Assembly (NCBI RefSeq): GCF_000524195.1
Contig: NW_020170385.1
Location: 691,585-755,584, forward strand
Reading direction: 5' to 3'
Length of the DNA: 64,000 nt
Source of the DNA: Echinococcus granulosus
Lineage: Eukaryota; Platyhelminthes; Cestoda; Cyclophyllidea; Taeniidae
Under the pieces are notes generated by a model, which saw nothing but the letters and a program-made list of their open reading frames with translations, ran no database searches and was not told the origin of the DNA. Below are positions 1-13,751 of this stretch, piece by piece. The position numbers and the translations under genes were made by a program. Each line of letters begins with the position of its first letter. The stretch's first letter is position 1.

Positions 1-189
1 CCTCCACCGGACTTAAGTTGATAAGCGTACACGAAATTGCGCGCGGAATCGCGTGCACCCACGCGGTATCAGTGGCATGGACCTCCCAGCCAATCACTTT
101 CCGGCGGCTCACAAGCCTGCTTTTTAGCACATTAACACTAACCCATTAGCCGCCAATGCACACACAATGCTGTGGATATTTACCTCAAG
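1..189 (+). promoter_or_regulatory. Upstream region / probable 5' leader of the protocadherin gene
   Basis: These 189 bases precede the first in-frame methionine of the protocadherin. An ATG at 168 is in another frame and stops after a few codons, so it would be a short upstream ORF if transcribed. No TATA box or splice acceptor could be assigned with confidence. The true transcription start may lie outside the window. Confidence 0.3.
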
Positions 190-3100
190 ATGCTAGTTTC
201 CAATGTAATCTTTTTGGCGTACTTATTCGAGACTGTGGGTACCACCGTGGGTTTCAACGTAAATGGGGAGCACGGAATAAGCGTCAGCTTTTCCTTGGAT
301 GAAGAATTGCCCATCGGTACGCTGATAGGAAGCCTTGCTGATAAACTAAGTCCCAGAATATCTACTTCATCCGGCGTGCAGTTTACACCCCTCGGGCAAG
401 AACGCTATATACGCCTGAATCAGTCATCTGGGCAATTATTTGTACGAAGTAGAATAGATCGTGAAGCACTATGCGAACAAATGGGGACTTGCTGTGATTC
501 TTCATCTGAACCAACAAGTGCATTTACTCACACATTTGAATCAAACGACCCAAGTTTCGCATGTGCGCTTCGACTTCTGGTCATAGGCCAAAGAGATCCC
601 AACCCCTCTAGTCAACCAGAACTTGTATATATAACTTTTAAAATTATGGACGTAAATGATAATCCGCCAAAGTGGTCTCCAGATAGTTTAGAAATTGAAA
701 TTCCCGAACATAGTCCAATTGGGACGACTATTCTACTGCCCGAAGCAACAGATCCAGACTTAAGTATTGAAAGTGCTCCGATTAGATATGAACTGCTTCC
801 CCAGGTGGAAGTTAGTAGCGATTCTTTAAACTACGAATCTTGTAGTATTGATGATTTGTTCATACTTTCTATCGCATCGACGGACCACGCCTACGGAGAA
901 ATGCAAAGATTAAATCTACAGTTAAAAGTGAACTGTGATCTGGACCGAGAACGCCGAGACTCCTACCGTTTACTACTGATTGCCATCGATGGAAGCAACA
1001 AGGGCGCAGCATTTGGAGACAGAACAGGCACGCTGAATATCATCGTAAAAGTCACCGATATAAATGATCAGGCACCATTCTTTCCAGAGTCGCATCCTTC
1101 CATCGAGATCTCAGAAGACGTTGCCCCTGGGACACAAATTTTTGCAATGACGGCTAAAGACAATGATCCTTCAGATGCTTCTCGGTTAATCTACAGCTAT
1201 GCTTCTACGGCAAGTGGAGAAGTGATGCGGTTGTTTTCCATTTGTGAAAAAACAGGTGCGATCACGGTGGTTCAAGATTTGGATTATGAAGTGGCTCCCT
1301 TACTTCCTGAAGTAAGATCGCTCACTTCCATTTATACTGTGCAATCTCGCAAAGGATGGGACGTAGGATATATTATTCCAGTTAAAGTGACAGATGGTGT
1401 GCACTTTGCTCAGACCGATCTCCGTATTCAATTGAAGAATGTAAATGATAACGCCCCCAACATAACAGTCCATTCTCATTTACCCCGATGGTGCAATACA
1501 AATGACTTACTTTTGCCCGAAGATGCCGCAGTTGGAACAATGATTGCAACAATCAACATTGAAGATGCTGATGAACGCTGGAGGGATAAGAAAGGTGGCT
1601 CAAGTTATAGTGATGCCCACTGCGTAACAGCCCACCCATTCTTCGTGGTCCAGCCACTTTTTCCCGGTGCACGTTATCAGTATATGCTTGTCACATCGCG
1701 GCGTCTGGACAGGGAAGCAAAAAACGCACATACTGTGACTATAGCTTGCCATGATTCAGGGCAGCCAGTGCTCTCAAGGGGCGTACATGTTGTTATCCAC
1801 CTTGACGATTTAAACGACTCTCCCCCAGTTTTCACTCAATCTCGTTACCATTTAAAAATTTCGGAAAATCTCCCAGTCAATACAATAATTGGTAAAGTCA
1901 AAGCCACAGACGCGGATACCGGTCTAAATGGCGCGGTGCGGTATTTAATCAAGGAGAAAAATGATTTGCAAGAGTTAATTAAACTAGATCCAGTGTCAGG
2001 TCAAATATACACAGCTGCAATATTTGACAGAGAAAAAATGGAATCAATCAATTTTACTGTGGTGGCCATGGACTGTGCGGGAGGTGGGGCAAATAAAAGT
2101 GAAAACGGGAAATCGTGCAACCCAATTCACTCTGCCTCCACCACCGTTATAATCACGATTGACGACATAAATGATTGTGTCCCGGAATTTGATCAAAGCA
2201 ATTATGAATTCGTAGTGAAGGAGGGACAACGACCGCAACAATCAGTACGTTTATTATGGCATTGATAATTTATGAGAAGTGATTATGCCTTGCAATCATC
2301 CAGAAGCACTTGCCAATGGCCATGTTTGTTTTACGACTCATCTTTGAAGCAGGTGATTTAAATGTTCCAAACTGTAATCCCACCCTGACTTATCTACGTA
2401 CGAACAAATTAACCTTAGCCAAGAGTGAAAAAGGGTTTCAATATATTCTTGATAATATGCGTCCTAAAGTAGGTAATATTTTGACTGCAGAGGCATATCT
2501 AAACTTTTATGCGACTGTAAAGACTTTACGTACAAATGTTTTGGAATAAAATCTTCCAGTGCAACATTATATTAACAGATCAAATATGCATTTCCACAAA
2601 CTGATATAATTCTGCGGACTGCCGCGTTATTTTGCACTGACTTTATTCGCACGAATGAGCAACTTTAAAAAGGTAAAATTGCTCAGTCAATCAAACTGGG
2701 GAAAAACCACAACGACAAGTTGGAAAATATCTCCTTCTTGCTGATAATATAAAGACCTGGCATGAAATTAATTCCGTTGTAATAGTTCAGCTAGAAGTAG
2801 ATGTATACTCCCAATAAAATAGGTCGCGGCTTTGTTTAGGTGGCAGCGTGGGAAGATTTTAAAGCTTGTGCATGCAAACGATGTTGACGATAATCCACCA
2901 TATATTTCCTCTCAAGATAAACTTTGGAAGGGGTGTTTTAACACATTGGCAATGGTCATGAGCTAATACAAGTCAAAATCTTGACTAACGCAAATGGTTT
3001 TACTGAAACGCGATTCAGGTAAATATATGCTTATTTTTGCTACGAGCGTCGAACGCTATAAAGATTGCATCCTGCGACTATGAATGCATTAGCAAATTGG

Positions 3101-6100
3101 AGTGCGGCCCAGGCTCATTTGGCAGATGTAAAATCAAAGCTCTCTTGTGGGAAGTGTTTAATATGATCACTTTTGTTGGTTGTTTTACAACACGTAATTA
3201 TTTACCAAAAGCAGTTTGGACGTCAAAAGCTTCTTGAAATTTCGATGTTTTCCTAAAATATTGTTACGTTTACATGGACTGTAAGGTATTAGCCACCACT
3301 ATTTATCAAAGTATACTCTTATCCTATCGTACACTCTGATAAAAAGTCACCGCGTGAAGAAAACCAACCTACTTGCAGACTGATCAGTTAGTGTACGATC
3401 AACTTTACCAAAATTTCAGACCTTTAGTTAGAGGTTAAACTCATTTTCTCCCAATCTTATTTGTGGATCCACGTAATCTTATTACTAATCATTAGTTGCA
3501 ACAATTTACATTCTTCAGTGAGCAAATAATTTAGATTTACTGCTAGCGCAAACTGCTTAATCGAAACAAACTATGGGATTCCAGCGTAGTACTTATCAAA
3601 AGCATCATAATATAGTCAGAGACATGTGATAGCCACTAAGGTAGGGATTCGAAAGTAATATTTGACTTTCCTCATTAAGATTTACAGAGACCAACCCTTA
3701 CTTTATGATAAACATGAATCCACGTCACTCTTATCATAGTCAGTGAATGATAGCTCGCCTTTTACTATTAAAAGTGCAATAAATAGAAGTATATATTGCG
3801 TGAGCATACATGAATTTATAAGTATCTCTACTTAGAAGAACTGGTTTCTGGGAGTTTTGCATTTTATGACTGAATGTACTGTCACTTTTGAAATACAAAT
3901 ACCAATAAAAACAAATAGTTTCACTCGAACACGCAAATAAATATTGTTCCACAACTCATTTGTATGTGATTAGACGAGATCGCCGTACTTCCATGAAGGT
4001 TTTAAGACCTTTGACTCCGTATCTTTAATAGGCATTAGTACATACTACTAACTTGTGCCCTAACTTCACCTAAGAACACTACGAGACGTTCAAGAGGAAT
4101 GATGCATTTCATTCACTTCCCATAAAACGGTGCATTTTAAACTCGTTTTCCGAATTGTTCTTAAACTGCACTTATGGACAGCACACGCACATCACTCCGT
4201 TAGGGTGGTAATCGCTTGTGTAAAATCCAAAGCTTAGTGTTTACTGATTTAAACTATGGTTATTTCGAGAATGTTATGCTTAATTTTACAACTGTTTTAT
4301 GTTAAAGCAATTATTTCCATAACACTATTTATGAAGTCTTAGACTTAATAAATTTTCGTCGGATGTAAAGCCATAGTTTAAATGCTTTTACGCGTTTAGG
4401 TGACTGTCAAAAGGAGAGTTTGTGACTTTTTGCCTAGCTCTTGGAGGAGAGGGAAATAAATCTAAACATTCGTTGGTTAGCCTAGATTAGCTTGTGGCGC
4501 CATGTCTAATCTGCCCCCTTTGGGAATGTCTCGGAGATCCTGACGGGTTGAAAACACAAGCACTTTCTCAAGCCTAAATTCGAGAAGGAAATAATTCCTC
4601 AATTTACAAAAATATCAAGCATTAAATATGCGTTTCTGCTCAGATTAGACTTTTGATTAGTTAAAGCGGTATTCGACTTAAAGTAACTTCAATGTATCCG
4701 TAAAATATGCACTTTAAATCGAAAAGATTTTGGAGCCGAGGAGCAACTATTCCCTTCAAACATTAGGCTAGGTAACTTTACCTTGAAATGGATAAAAAGA
4801 AGTATTTACTAGCAGATTTATCCTAGGCCCACAAGAATGGTAATGAGAATGGAAGCATAATAGATGAGAATTATGTTTAAAGCCACATACAAGTGGAAAA
4901 TCAGACTAAAATATGCCACCGCATGCATCAATTGCAGAGTCATCACCCAAATTAAAATATTGTCGACCGTAATCCAAATGTGCTATTTGTAATCTATTTT
5001 TATTGTTTTTTATTCATTGCAAGAAACACAGAACTTACTTAAACAAAGCTGCTCCATGTGATTTAATCAAGGTTATATAAAATATTCCAAGCAACTCATT
5101 TCGATGTTATAACTATTTACGTACAAGCCTGTGATGTAAAGCAAAATAAACTCTCTAACACTTGAGCAATACCAAAACGCGCGTTTAGAGAAGGTACAGA
5201 ATTTAGTGCATATTTCTCTGCTAAGCCAGAAGTTTTCGTGTTTTATTTGCAAAATTGAAGTCACACGATTAGTGTTGAGTACTTGTTAAGCAGTTAGCTT
5301 TGCTTGTGCCCGTTTCAAACGAACTTTTAGCCTAAATTCTGCTAAAATAAGTGACTCTTGTGCAATGTCGCAATTGCAAATAGAGATGTGGCATAACACA
5401 AATTACAATCCAAAGGGTGAATGACATTAAAATTTAAATCAACAGCGCACTAAATTTTGTAAAGCTAAATTGGGTTCAACTCTACTTAATAACTGCATAT
5501 TTAAAGAGATTAAGTCTCAGAACAGGTGGAAACTCAGGATTTATACCGAGATTTCGGGCTCATAAACTAGAGGCTGAATAATGAAATGTGTAAAATAAAT
5601 ATTGAGAAATCACAGTTAAAGTGCTTACCCGAAAACTAATGAATTTGATGAAATTCCTTCCTTATCGATAATATATTCAGTAATTATACTATTCTTAGAA
5701 GTAGAAAGCAACTTAAGTCTGAATAACGAAGTGTGTTTGACTTATTGTATTTGGAAAAATTTTAAGACATGATTCCCGTTTCCTTGCCTGAGCCTCTAGG
5801 TACTCCACTATCGACTTGCAGATCGGGTCCGTGCATGCCAACGACAATGATGCGGGCGCGAAGAATTCCCGCGTTCAATACAGCATAAGTGAACCCGATC
5901 ATCCTCAGTCGCCGCACTTCGGTAGCGAAATCACCGACGAATACCGTCCCGGAAGCCTATTCGCAATTACTTCGAACGGAGAAATTTACACTCGCACTTT
6001 ACCCATAGATCGAGAGAAGACACCTATTCTGAGTTTTACAGTGGTTGCCGCTGACTACGGACATCCTTCACTGTCAGCATTCGCAAACGTAGTAGTTCGT

Positions 6101-9100
6101 GTTCAAGATGTCAATGATCATACACCAGTGTGGATTTTTCCGCAATCTTCCAATAGTATCATCGTGCAAGTCAATATGTCTAGCGACGCAACTGTCGGAA
6201 AGGAAATAGCTCACCTTAAAGCTGTTGATTTAGACAGTGGAGTGAATGGAGAAATAGAATACTCGATAATTAAGGGCAACGAGAAGGAATATTTCGCATT
6301 GGATAAAGCATCTGGAACCCTCTACCTTGCGAAACCACTCGTTAATAAATTGAAATCTACGATGATTGAATCGAATGAAACGGAATCATTTTTCCTAAAT
6401 ACTTCTAAAGAATTTCCACCTAAATCATTCGTTTTAGCACTTAAGGCCTCAGATAAGGGCAAGAAACCACGAAGTAATACAACCATACTTAAAATTGATA
6501 TCATTCAAAATGAGAGTGCTGACGGATCTCTTTCACAGCTCACTCATTTCAAAGGACTCGGTAGACACACGAGCAATTTTTCTTTTAGACACGGAGTTGG
6601 TGCCGTCGGAGACCGAGATCTATTGATTATTACAGCCATGATAGTGGTAGCTTTAATTATTTCGTTTGTACTTATTACAGCAATTGTATTTTTACGTTGC
6701 CGGCAACCTATCAGACGTCGACAGGATATCTTAGTCTATGGAAATAATTGTGATGGAAGACTAATAAAACGATTGAAATTCCTAAATTGTTTGAACGGAG
6801 TGGAAGTAACCACTGAGAAAAAAAGTCAACAAACAGCTGCCTTTATACTCACTAACACGGAAAGGAACCCAAACTTTGAGGAACACTCGCCGAATCAACA
6901 CTACAGTTCTAATAATGGTATGTTACAATTTTATTTAGGTGTCGTCTCGATTCTTACATACATATTTGAATATTGCAGATTTCTATTGATCATGTTTCAT
7001 ATAAACAGCTTAACGTGAATGGCACCCGCTTGCTCCGGTGAGTCACTCGGTCAGAAAGATCCTGCAATAGATGGTGTTGTACATTCGGTGAACTGCCTTC
7101 AGGAGGCAGTTGTACAGAGCTTATTTTTCTACAGTTAACTACTTAACGCAATTACATCAGAATAGGTTGAACCAGGGATCTGAAAAAAGCTGCGTATATT
7201 ATTTTCCTGTGTGTATCATAGACTTGAAGCCAAACCTACACATCGTTAGAATATTTACAAATTTTAGCATTTGGCTGTTTACTACTACCTTACACGGTAC
7301 ATGATTTAGCTAGCTTTAATGTTCTTAATTATCATTACGCATACATATGCAAAAGCCAATGATTTTCAAAAAAGGCAGTTTCTTCTACTTATCGAGTGAA
7401 ATCTATGCATAAGCATACAATGTATGAAAAAGCGTGTATACAAACCCGGTACCCATTGTGTACCACCACTCGTCTGACTATTCCTTTTTAGCTATGTAGG
7501 ATCTCGTCAAAGTTGCAATATTCGACCAGGAATTGTTGTATAACAATTCTTGTTAAATTCACACAAAACGTACAGTTATTTTGATTTTGGTGTTAGAAAA
7601 GTCCAATAAAGTTTGGAGTTGATTGCAAATCTCATTAGGTTGTACTTTTTTTGCTACAGTGTTTACACCTCTTTTTCTTCGTTAAATTATTAGCATTTTC
7701 ATTAACTTAATTAACTACTTGTTCTAGAACCTTCTTAGTGCATTTAAATACATATCGCGGTTAGTGAATCACTTCATCAGATATTTAATCCACAAACAAA
7801 AGATAATAGTGGTACTCTCGTTCTCACTGGTCACTCAATAAAACTAAATTGAGAATTTCATAGTTTCCTGCATTTTCAGTGTGCAATTTCACTTGGCAAA
7901 TTGTTTCCTTATCCATGACAGATCATCAGAGCACCGTATCAACTCTTTCCGGAGAAGCGCCTTTTACATCTAGCCAGAATTATCAAAAGTAGTTAAAATG
8001 ACATTGCGTAATCTTTAAAAAATGCCAAAACTTACGCTTGAGAAAAATGTTGCCTATGGTACCCAGAATTTGATTTTATGTCACTTAAAAATTGTGGCAT
8101 TTCTGTTCATCACATACTTAAAGGGATTCCTGCCCATCAATTTTGGATTGAAATATAGAGACGCAATTGTATTAAACTAAGACGTTAAACCAAACGGCTG
8201 CTTAGATTCTTCACCCTCCTGCTACCACAGAAATTCTACGGAATTAAGTACAAAGACAAGTGTATTAAACTTTCTTACTTGTGTGCTAAATGCGTGCTCA
8301 CATGTTTCAAATGTCTTCCGTTCAAACCTTCAATTTACTTTAATATAGCGTTAGCTTTTAAATGTCAAAATAAAGCCAAACCACACGAGTTACAATTCGA
8401 GCACGCAACTTAAATATTCTTCAGCCTCCATTCTCACTTTTATTGCCATAGGACATTAAAATAGCTCCATATCACTTTGGGGTAGATGGCGCTGCATCTC
8501 ACAAAACTTGCAGCCTTGGCACAAATAATCCGGTAACGCAATTGAAGCTTCGACGCCCCATTTTGGTATCTGCAAAATTAGACCAAGGAATTAAGTGTGC
8601 ATCTTTTAATTAACATATATTAAAATGGCTAAATTTTTATGACTATGTGGATGGCCCTATTTGAAATATCAAAATGTTACCACTAGATAGTCTGATATAA
8701 TCACCTGCTTAGTTTACAACTCCCTTATTTATGCCTTTTATTTAAATATACTTTGTGTTTTGTGCAATATGCTTTCACTTGATCTTAAGACAGGTAACTA
8801 GGCTTAATAAGCAATAAGCACAGTGAAGATAGAAAAGATTCAAGAGCCTCGATCTCAAAATGGGGGAATAAACAAAACTAACTGTTAAACGCAACTAGGC
8901 ATTTATCAATATAGCAAAATGAAAAAGTAAACTTCACTAAAATCTGCTAAAATAGAGTAATTTTACACTATGTTTGCACTAAATTTAATCTGCGCATGTT
9001 TTTCGGTTGGCAAGCCTTTTCTCAATAAACTCTGCCCACAATCAGAAAAGCATGACTTTCTGTAATCCAAGTTCGCTGCGGTAGGCGGCAAAGACTGACG

Positions 9101-11235
9101 CTGAGGTAATTACTATTTAAAACAAACAAGCGCATTCAGCTAATTTCAATAAGTCAAAAAACTCCAAAAAATGGCCTCATAAAAGTATTTGGGTATCCTT
9201 TAAATAGGCAGTATTTCGCGGTTTGCCATACTACTTACTTTCCACATAATGATATGCATTTTAGGCATTTATTGTAAAAGATCCTAATTAAAACATTGTT
9301 AAATTTGGGCTTCGCAACCTCTTTCAATGTCTTCTAAGACTTTTAGTATACTCTATACATTATTTCTACAGCGTCATGTAAATTAACATTTGGTCACGTT
9401 TTCCAAAAAGACGATGCCATTCTCATAAATGGTACTTTCTAGTTGTCAAATAGGCTAGTAGTATCATGGACTGACTGCTTTTACCGTCAAGTGGCTGCGT
9501 GAAGATGGGTTCATCTTTTTTGGAAAAAAATGTTCTAGCTACAATTTTATACTTAAAAACAGTTAAACAGTCCGCAGTAAAATTCTGGTAGTTAGACTTT
9601 TTCCAATAGTTTAACTAATTACCACTAAGGGATTATTACTGATGACAACCTTGCAACTTTTAGTCAATGAACATTCTACGTGTAATTGCTTATTTTACTA
9701 AGCATACATAACTTTGCTGGTGCAGCACAACTTATGCACTTTTTGTATCTAATGTTTGTGAATTATTTTGTGCTTGTGAGGCTTTTAGTCCATCACATTC
9801 CAAAATTTTGTAATCTGGATAACAACGCGTCATGCTCTAAATGTCATTGCCAAGCAAAAATGCAGTCTGAAATATTTTCTTCTTCTTTCGGTTAGTAGAG
9901 CTCAAAAATTGTTTTGTTTCCCTAAGTGCAGTTTTGTTTCTGTTAGTTTTAAGAGATTTGATAAGAAAGTTAACAGTGACTGTGATCAAGGTTTCTGCAT
10001 GTATTTTTGGTCCTAATATTTTCTTTAAAACTATAACTAATGGAATTTCCTCAGTGAACAACATTCTACCAATTAACCATCTGCGTCGAAAGAACTTGCA
10101 AATCACAACTCAAACCATTGAACTGTTTGTTAGGGTTATGATTAATGAATTTCGCTTATTGTACACTCAATAAGACGAAAATTCTGAATGACAACATGAA
10201 ATTACAATCGTTGGGAAATTCCTATGGATCTTACTTTTCCTTTCAAAAGGTACTTTAGAAGCAGTGTTCCGGATAATTGCCACTGCTAGATTCAAACTTA
10301 GATGAATTTTAAATAATTAAACCGTGTTTCATTAAAGATGCTACCGCTGTTCTGGGAGCCATTTTGAAATCAATAGTGCCTTTTGCAAGAGGTGGTTGTT
10401 ATATTTTTCCATACGTAAAAACTTAATTTGGTGAGCTCATATGCTAACAATTATTCACTGATTTTAAATTTGAACCATCTTTTATTACCAAAGTAAATGC
10501 TTATTGTTCACTGATGCTTTTTCGAAAAATATCTGGAACGTGTTTGAGTTTTCTAAGATTCTCATTTGCAGAAGTGATAAACGTTACTTCTTATTCAATT
10601 TTACAGAAACGTCAATGCATGGAGCGCTTCAGATGCTGCATCGTGAGGACGATATTTATGGCGGTTTTCCTTCAGCCGTCCTCCTCGCTCCCTCTACTCT
10701 TACAAATGGTAGAAAGCTGCCCATTATCGCAACCTCCAGTGAAGGCACACCAATCGGCTACATAATTACGCCTAATCCTACCAATGCTGATTCAAAATTT
10801 GTCGCTAATGAGACAACGGTCCAAAAGCAACAAATAGGATCTGATGATGCTTCTTCCAGCTCTACCGGTCACGTAAAATCCACCTGCAATGGTCTTCTGT
10901 ACCGACTACCTGATGGAGGCTATGCAAAGGTGGAAAAGAATTACATGACAATCAACCCCAAGCTCTATCAGCAAAGCATATATCGAAAGCTCCATGTTCA
11001 TGAAGAATGGAACGGACCTATCACCCAAGCAAATAATGCTCAGGAGGATAATCACGGCATTAAGAAAAAGGTTGTTGTGGCCCATGAATCGTCGCCTGTT
11101 TTGGAGGGAGGAACGGGCCGTAAACAAATTATGAGCTCAAAGGGGGATGACACAAAATCTGGGAAGAATTGCAGATTTATTATGTTTGGGGATGCAACAG
11201 AGCTCAGTTTATTTTCCCAATCTAATGATACCTGA
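190..11235 (+). CDS. Delta-type protocadherin, single-pass cell-adhesion receptor
   Basis: Three coding exons: 190-2244, 5822-6917 and 10607-11235 (tga stop). The joins are phase 0 (gtacgt donor, ttgcag acceptor) and phase 1 (gtatgt donor, ttacag acceptor), giving 1259 residues. ATG 190 was chosen because a hydrophobic signal peptide follows at once (MLVSNVIFLAYLF). Cadherin calcium-binding linkers are seen near residues 154 (DVNDN), 290 (DINDQ), 417 (NVNDN), 539 (DLNDS), 658 (DINDC) and 780 (DVNDH). With a last, less regular repeat this makes seven extracellular cadherin repeats, the usual number for delta protocadherins. A transmembrane helix lies at about 951-977 (AMIVVALIISFVLITAIVF), followed by an arginine-rich stop and about 280 cytoplasmic residues. 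I see no catenin-binding region. The family mediates calcium-dependent homophilic adhesion at the plasma membrane. Exon 3 codes only for low-complexity tail rich in Ser/Asn and has no recognised motif. Family membership is sure; orthology to a named protocadherin is not. Confidence 0.93.
2245..5821 (+). other. Protocadherin intron 1 (3577 bp)
   Basis: The intron begins with gtacgt and ends with tcgacttgcag. It is AT-rich and carries only short chance ORFs. I see no coding exon, transposon protein or RNA gene. The join restores the typical start of a cadherin repeat (IGSVHANDNDAG), which supports both boundaries. Confidence 0.85.
6918..10606 (+). other. Protocadherin intron 2 (3689 bp) with a possible cryptic exon
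   Basis: The donor is gtatgt after a phase-1 codon and the acceptor is ttttacag before exon 3. Inside it, 6980-7038 is open in one frame and bounded by AG and GTGAGT, but its phase does not fit the flanking exons unless a weak alternative donor is used. The rest is AT-rich with no recognisable coding sequence. Confidence 0.75.
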
Positions 11236-13751
11236 AGATCATTTAGTAAGTGAAGCAGAAGACGCTTTCATGGTTAAAGCATTGGGGTCATACAACCCAT
11301 AAATATGTGAGTAAATTGCTTTCATGAAAGCTGTTTGTAGCAGCTTCTTTTGTACGAAGAAACTATTAAAAAGGGATGCGGAACGACCATCAAAATAAAT
11401 TGCATCATGAAATTCATAATTGAAATTTTTGAGTGCATGTGTATTAACTGACTTTGTTATGTAAACTTGAGATACATCTTTGAAATGTATGAACATCATT
11501 TGCGACAATTTTGTTGGCAGAATCAAATTAACTTTGTAAAAATTATTCCTACTTTCAGACGAGGAAACTGACGTCGACACACCACAATGAGTACGGAGCG
11601 TCTTTAAATCTCGACACCTAAATATTTCTTGTGATTTCTTAATCTTTTTCTGTGTTACTTACATTTTTATTTGGAATCGGTGGGTGTGGGCAAATCAGCA
11701 AGAGGTGGATCGTGTTTGTTTATTTGAAGTAAAAAACATGAGTAAAAAACCACGGTGGCATTTTACAATAGAACCTTTTGGAAAAGAAAACAATGCTAAC
11801 GTTTTAAGGGGTGATAAAACTGGATTTCTTGAATACCAAAAAAGGGAAGAAATTGTGGCAAATATTCATCTATGCAAGTAGAAACTCGTGTATCTGTTTC
11901 TTTTGTCCAAAGGCGAGCGATTGTACTATCAGCTACACCTCTCTTTGGCCTCCCCAGGTTGTACTTCCACCAGGGACACCATTCTATCCATATTTGTAGC
12001 CCACCGACCCCTCAATGTGTTAGTAACATTCTTCTACAAATGTAAGGCGCATTTCAGCTTCAAGGAATACTCCGGCAGCTGCATCGGTAGCAATGATAAG
12101 CGAACCCAATCCAGGTGAAGAAGAGCTCTGAAACATTGGCTTGCTATCAAATAAAACTTTTAAAAAGGAAGAAATCTACTGCTCATAGGAGATAGTGATC
12201 GTCTACAGAAGGCGTAAAACAGTGTTTGTCTTTGGCAAATCCGCAAAAACGTGTTCTGCATACTAACTGCCTATAGAGTGACGCCAAGTTTCGACGAATT
12301 ACAGTTGTTCTCAAATATTACGATTTACGGCATAGCCTAAGAATTTGATAATCCTCTTTTCAGGTAGTTTGATTTTCAGGTAATCGTTTCAAAACACAGT
12401 CTACTACTTAGAACTGACTGTCAAGTAGATTATTCCCATTGAGCTTTGTTTTGCAGCGGAAGCGATCCTGGTCTTGCGCCACTTTCTGCCACTGATAAAC
12501 AGCAATCATCTCATAATGTTAATTTAGTTGGACTTGTAAACCTGTTATACGGCACGTTACAATTAACACAGGCTCGCTATCGCAGGAGCAAAATATTGAT
12601 AGCGCGGAGTTGGGACGTTGTTCAAAAGAGAAGGGGGCCACACAGCTAGTCGAAACCTATCTTGATATACGTTTAGCCAACTGGTACTTTAGTCCCAACA
12701 GTTTGTAGTCCTGTCCTGTGGCTTCACACTCTGAACATCCCCATGTTATCCCACTTCTCCAATGTATTACGAATGAACTATTTTGTACATTAGTAGGCCT
12801 TATCTCAACTTCAGAAAAGTCTTGTAGGACGAAAACAGGATTTAGTCAGTAAAACTTATCGGTAATCCCATTTATGAATACTATAAGAGCTGTAGACATC
12901 AAGAGTGTCACTCACCAAGGAATTTACATGTTCTAAATCCTAAAAGTGTGATTCACCTTATCAGCACAGAAATTTGCAGTTCTTAATGAAATTGTTTACA
13001 AAAGGTTCCGGTTTGTTCATAGCAGACATGCTCAAAGTATTATTAAGTAGCTACAGTAGTAAAAAGCAATTCAATTTACTAAAAACTGCAACAACTTTGT
13101 ATGTGGACCACAACAGTGCACCTGCAGTATGCAATTCACTGCCATCGAGATTCCAATAACAAATGTAAATAAGCAACTTTAAACGCATGCAGATAAATGA
13201 CTCTTTATTGTAAGAAAAGTTACAATATAACACAAATTGCACGATTCAAATAGTTTCGCTTCAAATTATATGCAACACATTGAGTCACTAATAAATACAT
13301 TTAAAAAAATCAAATAACGATATTAAGTGATAGTTTAAGCAAACCTTTTGGGTGGTAAGCGGAGGTCCCATCGCCCTCTGAGAAGAAAAGTAGCTCAAAT
13401 AATATGCATTACCACACTTCCACGATACATACCGTCTTCCAGCGGCTCAGTTTCCTAGTCAACTTTTTAAGCTGGCAATCAAATGAAAAATAACAAAAAG
13501 TACACAATCCAACTGATTATATTTACCTAGCATCTGTTACTAGGCGTTAAAAAATCCGTTAATAAATTTACTTTACATGGCATGAATAATGTAAAGTTAA
13601 AATTTTTGAAACATGACTGCCCTAAATTTTTTAAACAGTATCGCAGTACTTGCGATTTTTGAGGTAATGAGTGTTTGTTTATATAAGCACATTGGCGAGT
13701 CCACTTTTGATCCGAAGGTCAAGGAGGCTGGGATCACGAGGAAGTGGGGAA
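11236..13751. other. Intergenic, no gene recognised
   Basis: This stretch lies between the protocadherin stop and the glycolipid transfer gene. It contains several ORFs of 60-115 codons on both strands, overlapping in different frames and without family resemblance. It probably holds the protocadherin 3' UTR at its left end and the GLTP leader at its right end. I could not place a polyadenylation signal with confidence. Confidence 0.5.

Noticed and set aside
9837..10173. Overlapping ORFs on both strands inside protocadherin intron 2
   Set aside because: Mutual antisense overlap, low complexity and no family resemblance; typical of chance frames in AT-rich DNA.
11684..11881. 65-codon ORF that looks hydrophilic
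   Set aside because: No recognisable motif, no splice partner and an overlapping alternative frame; too short to support.
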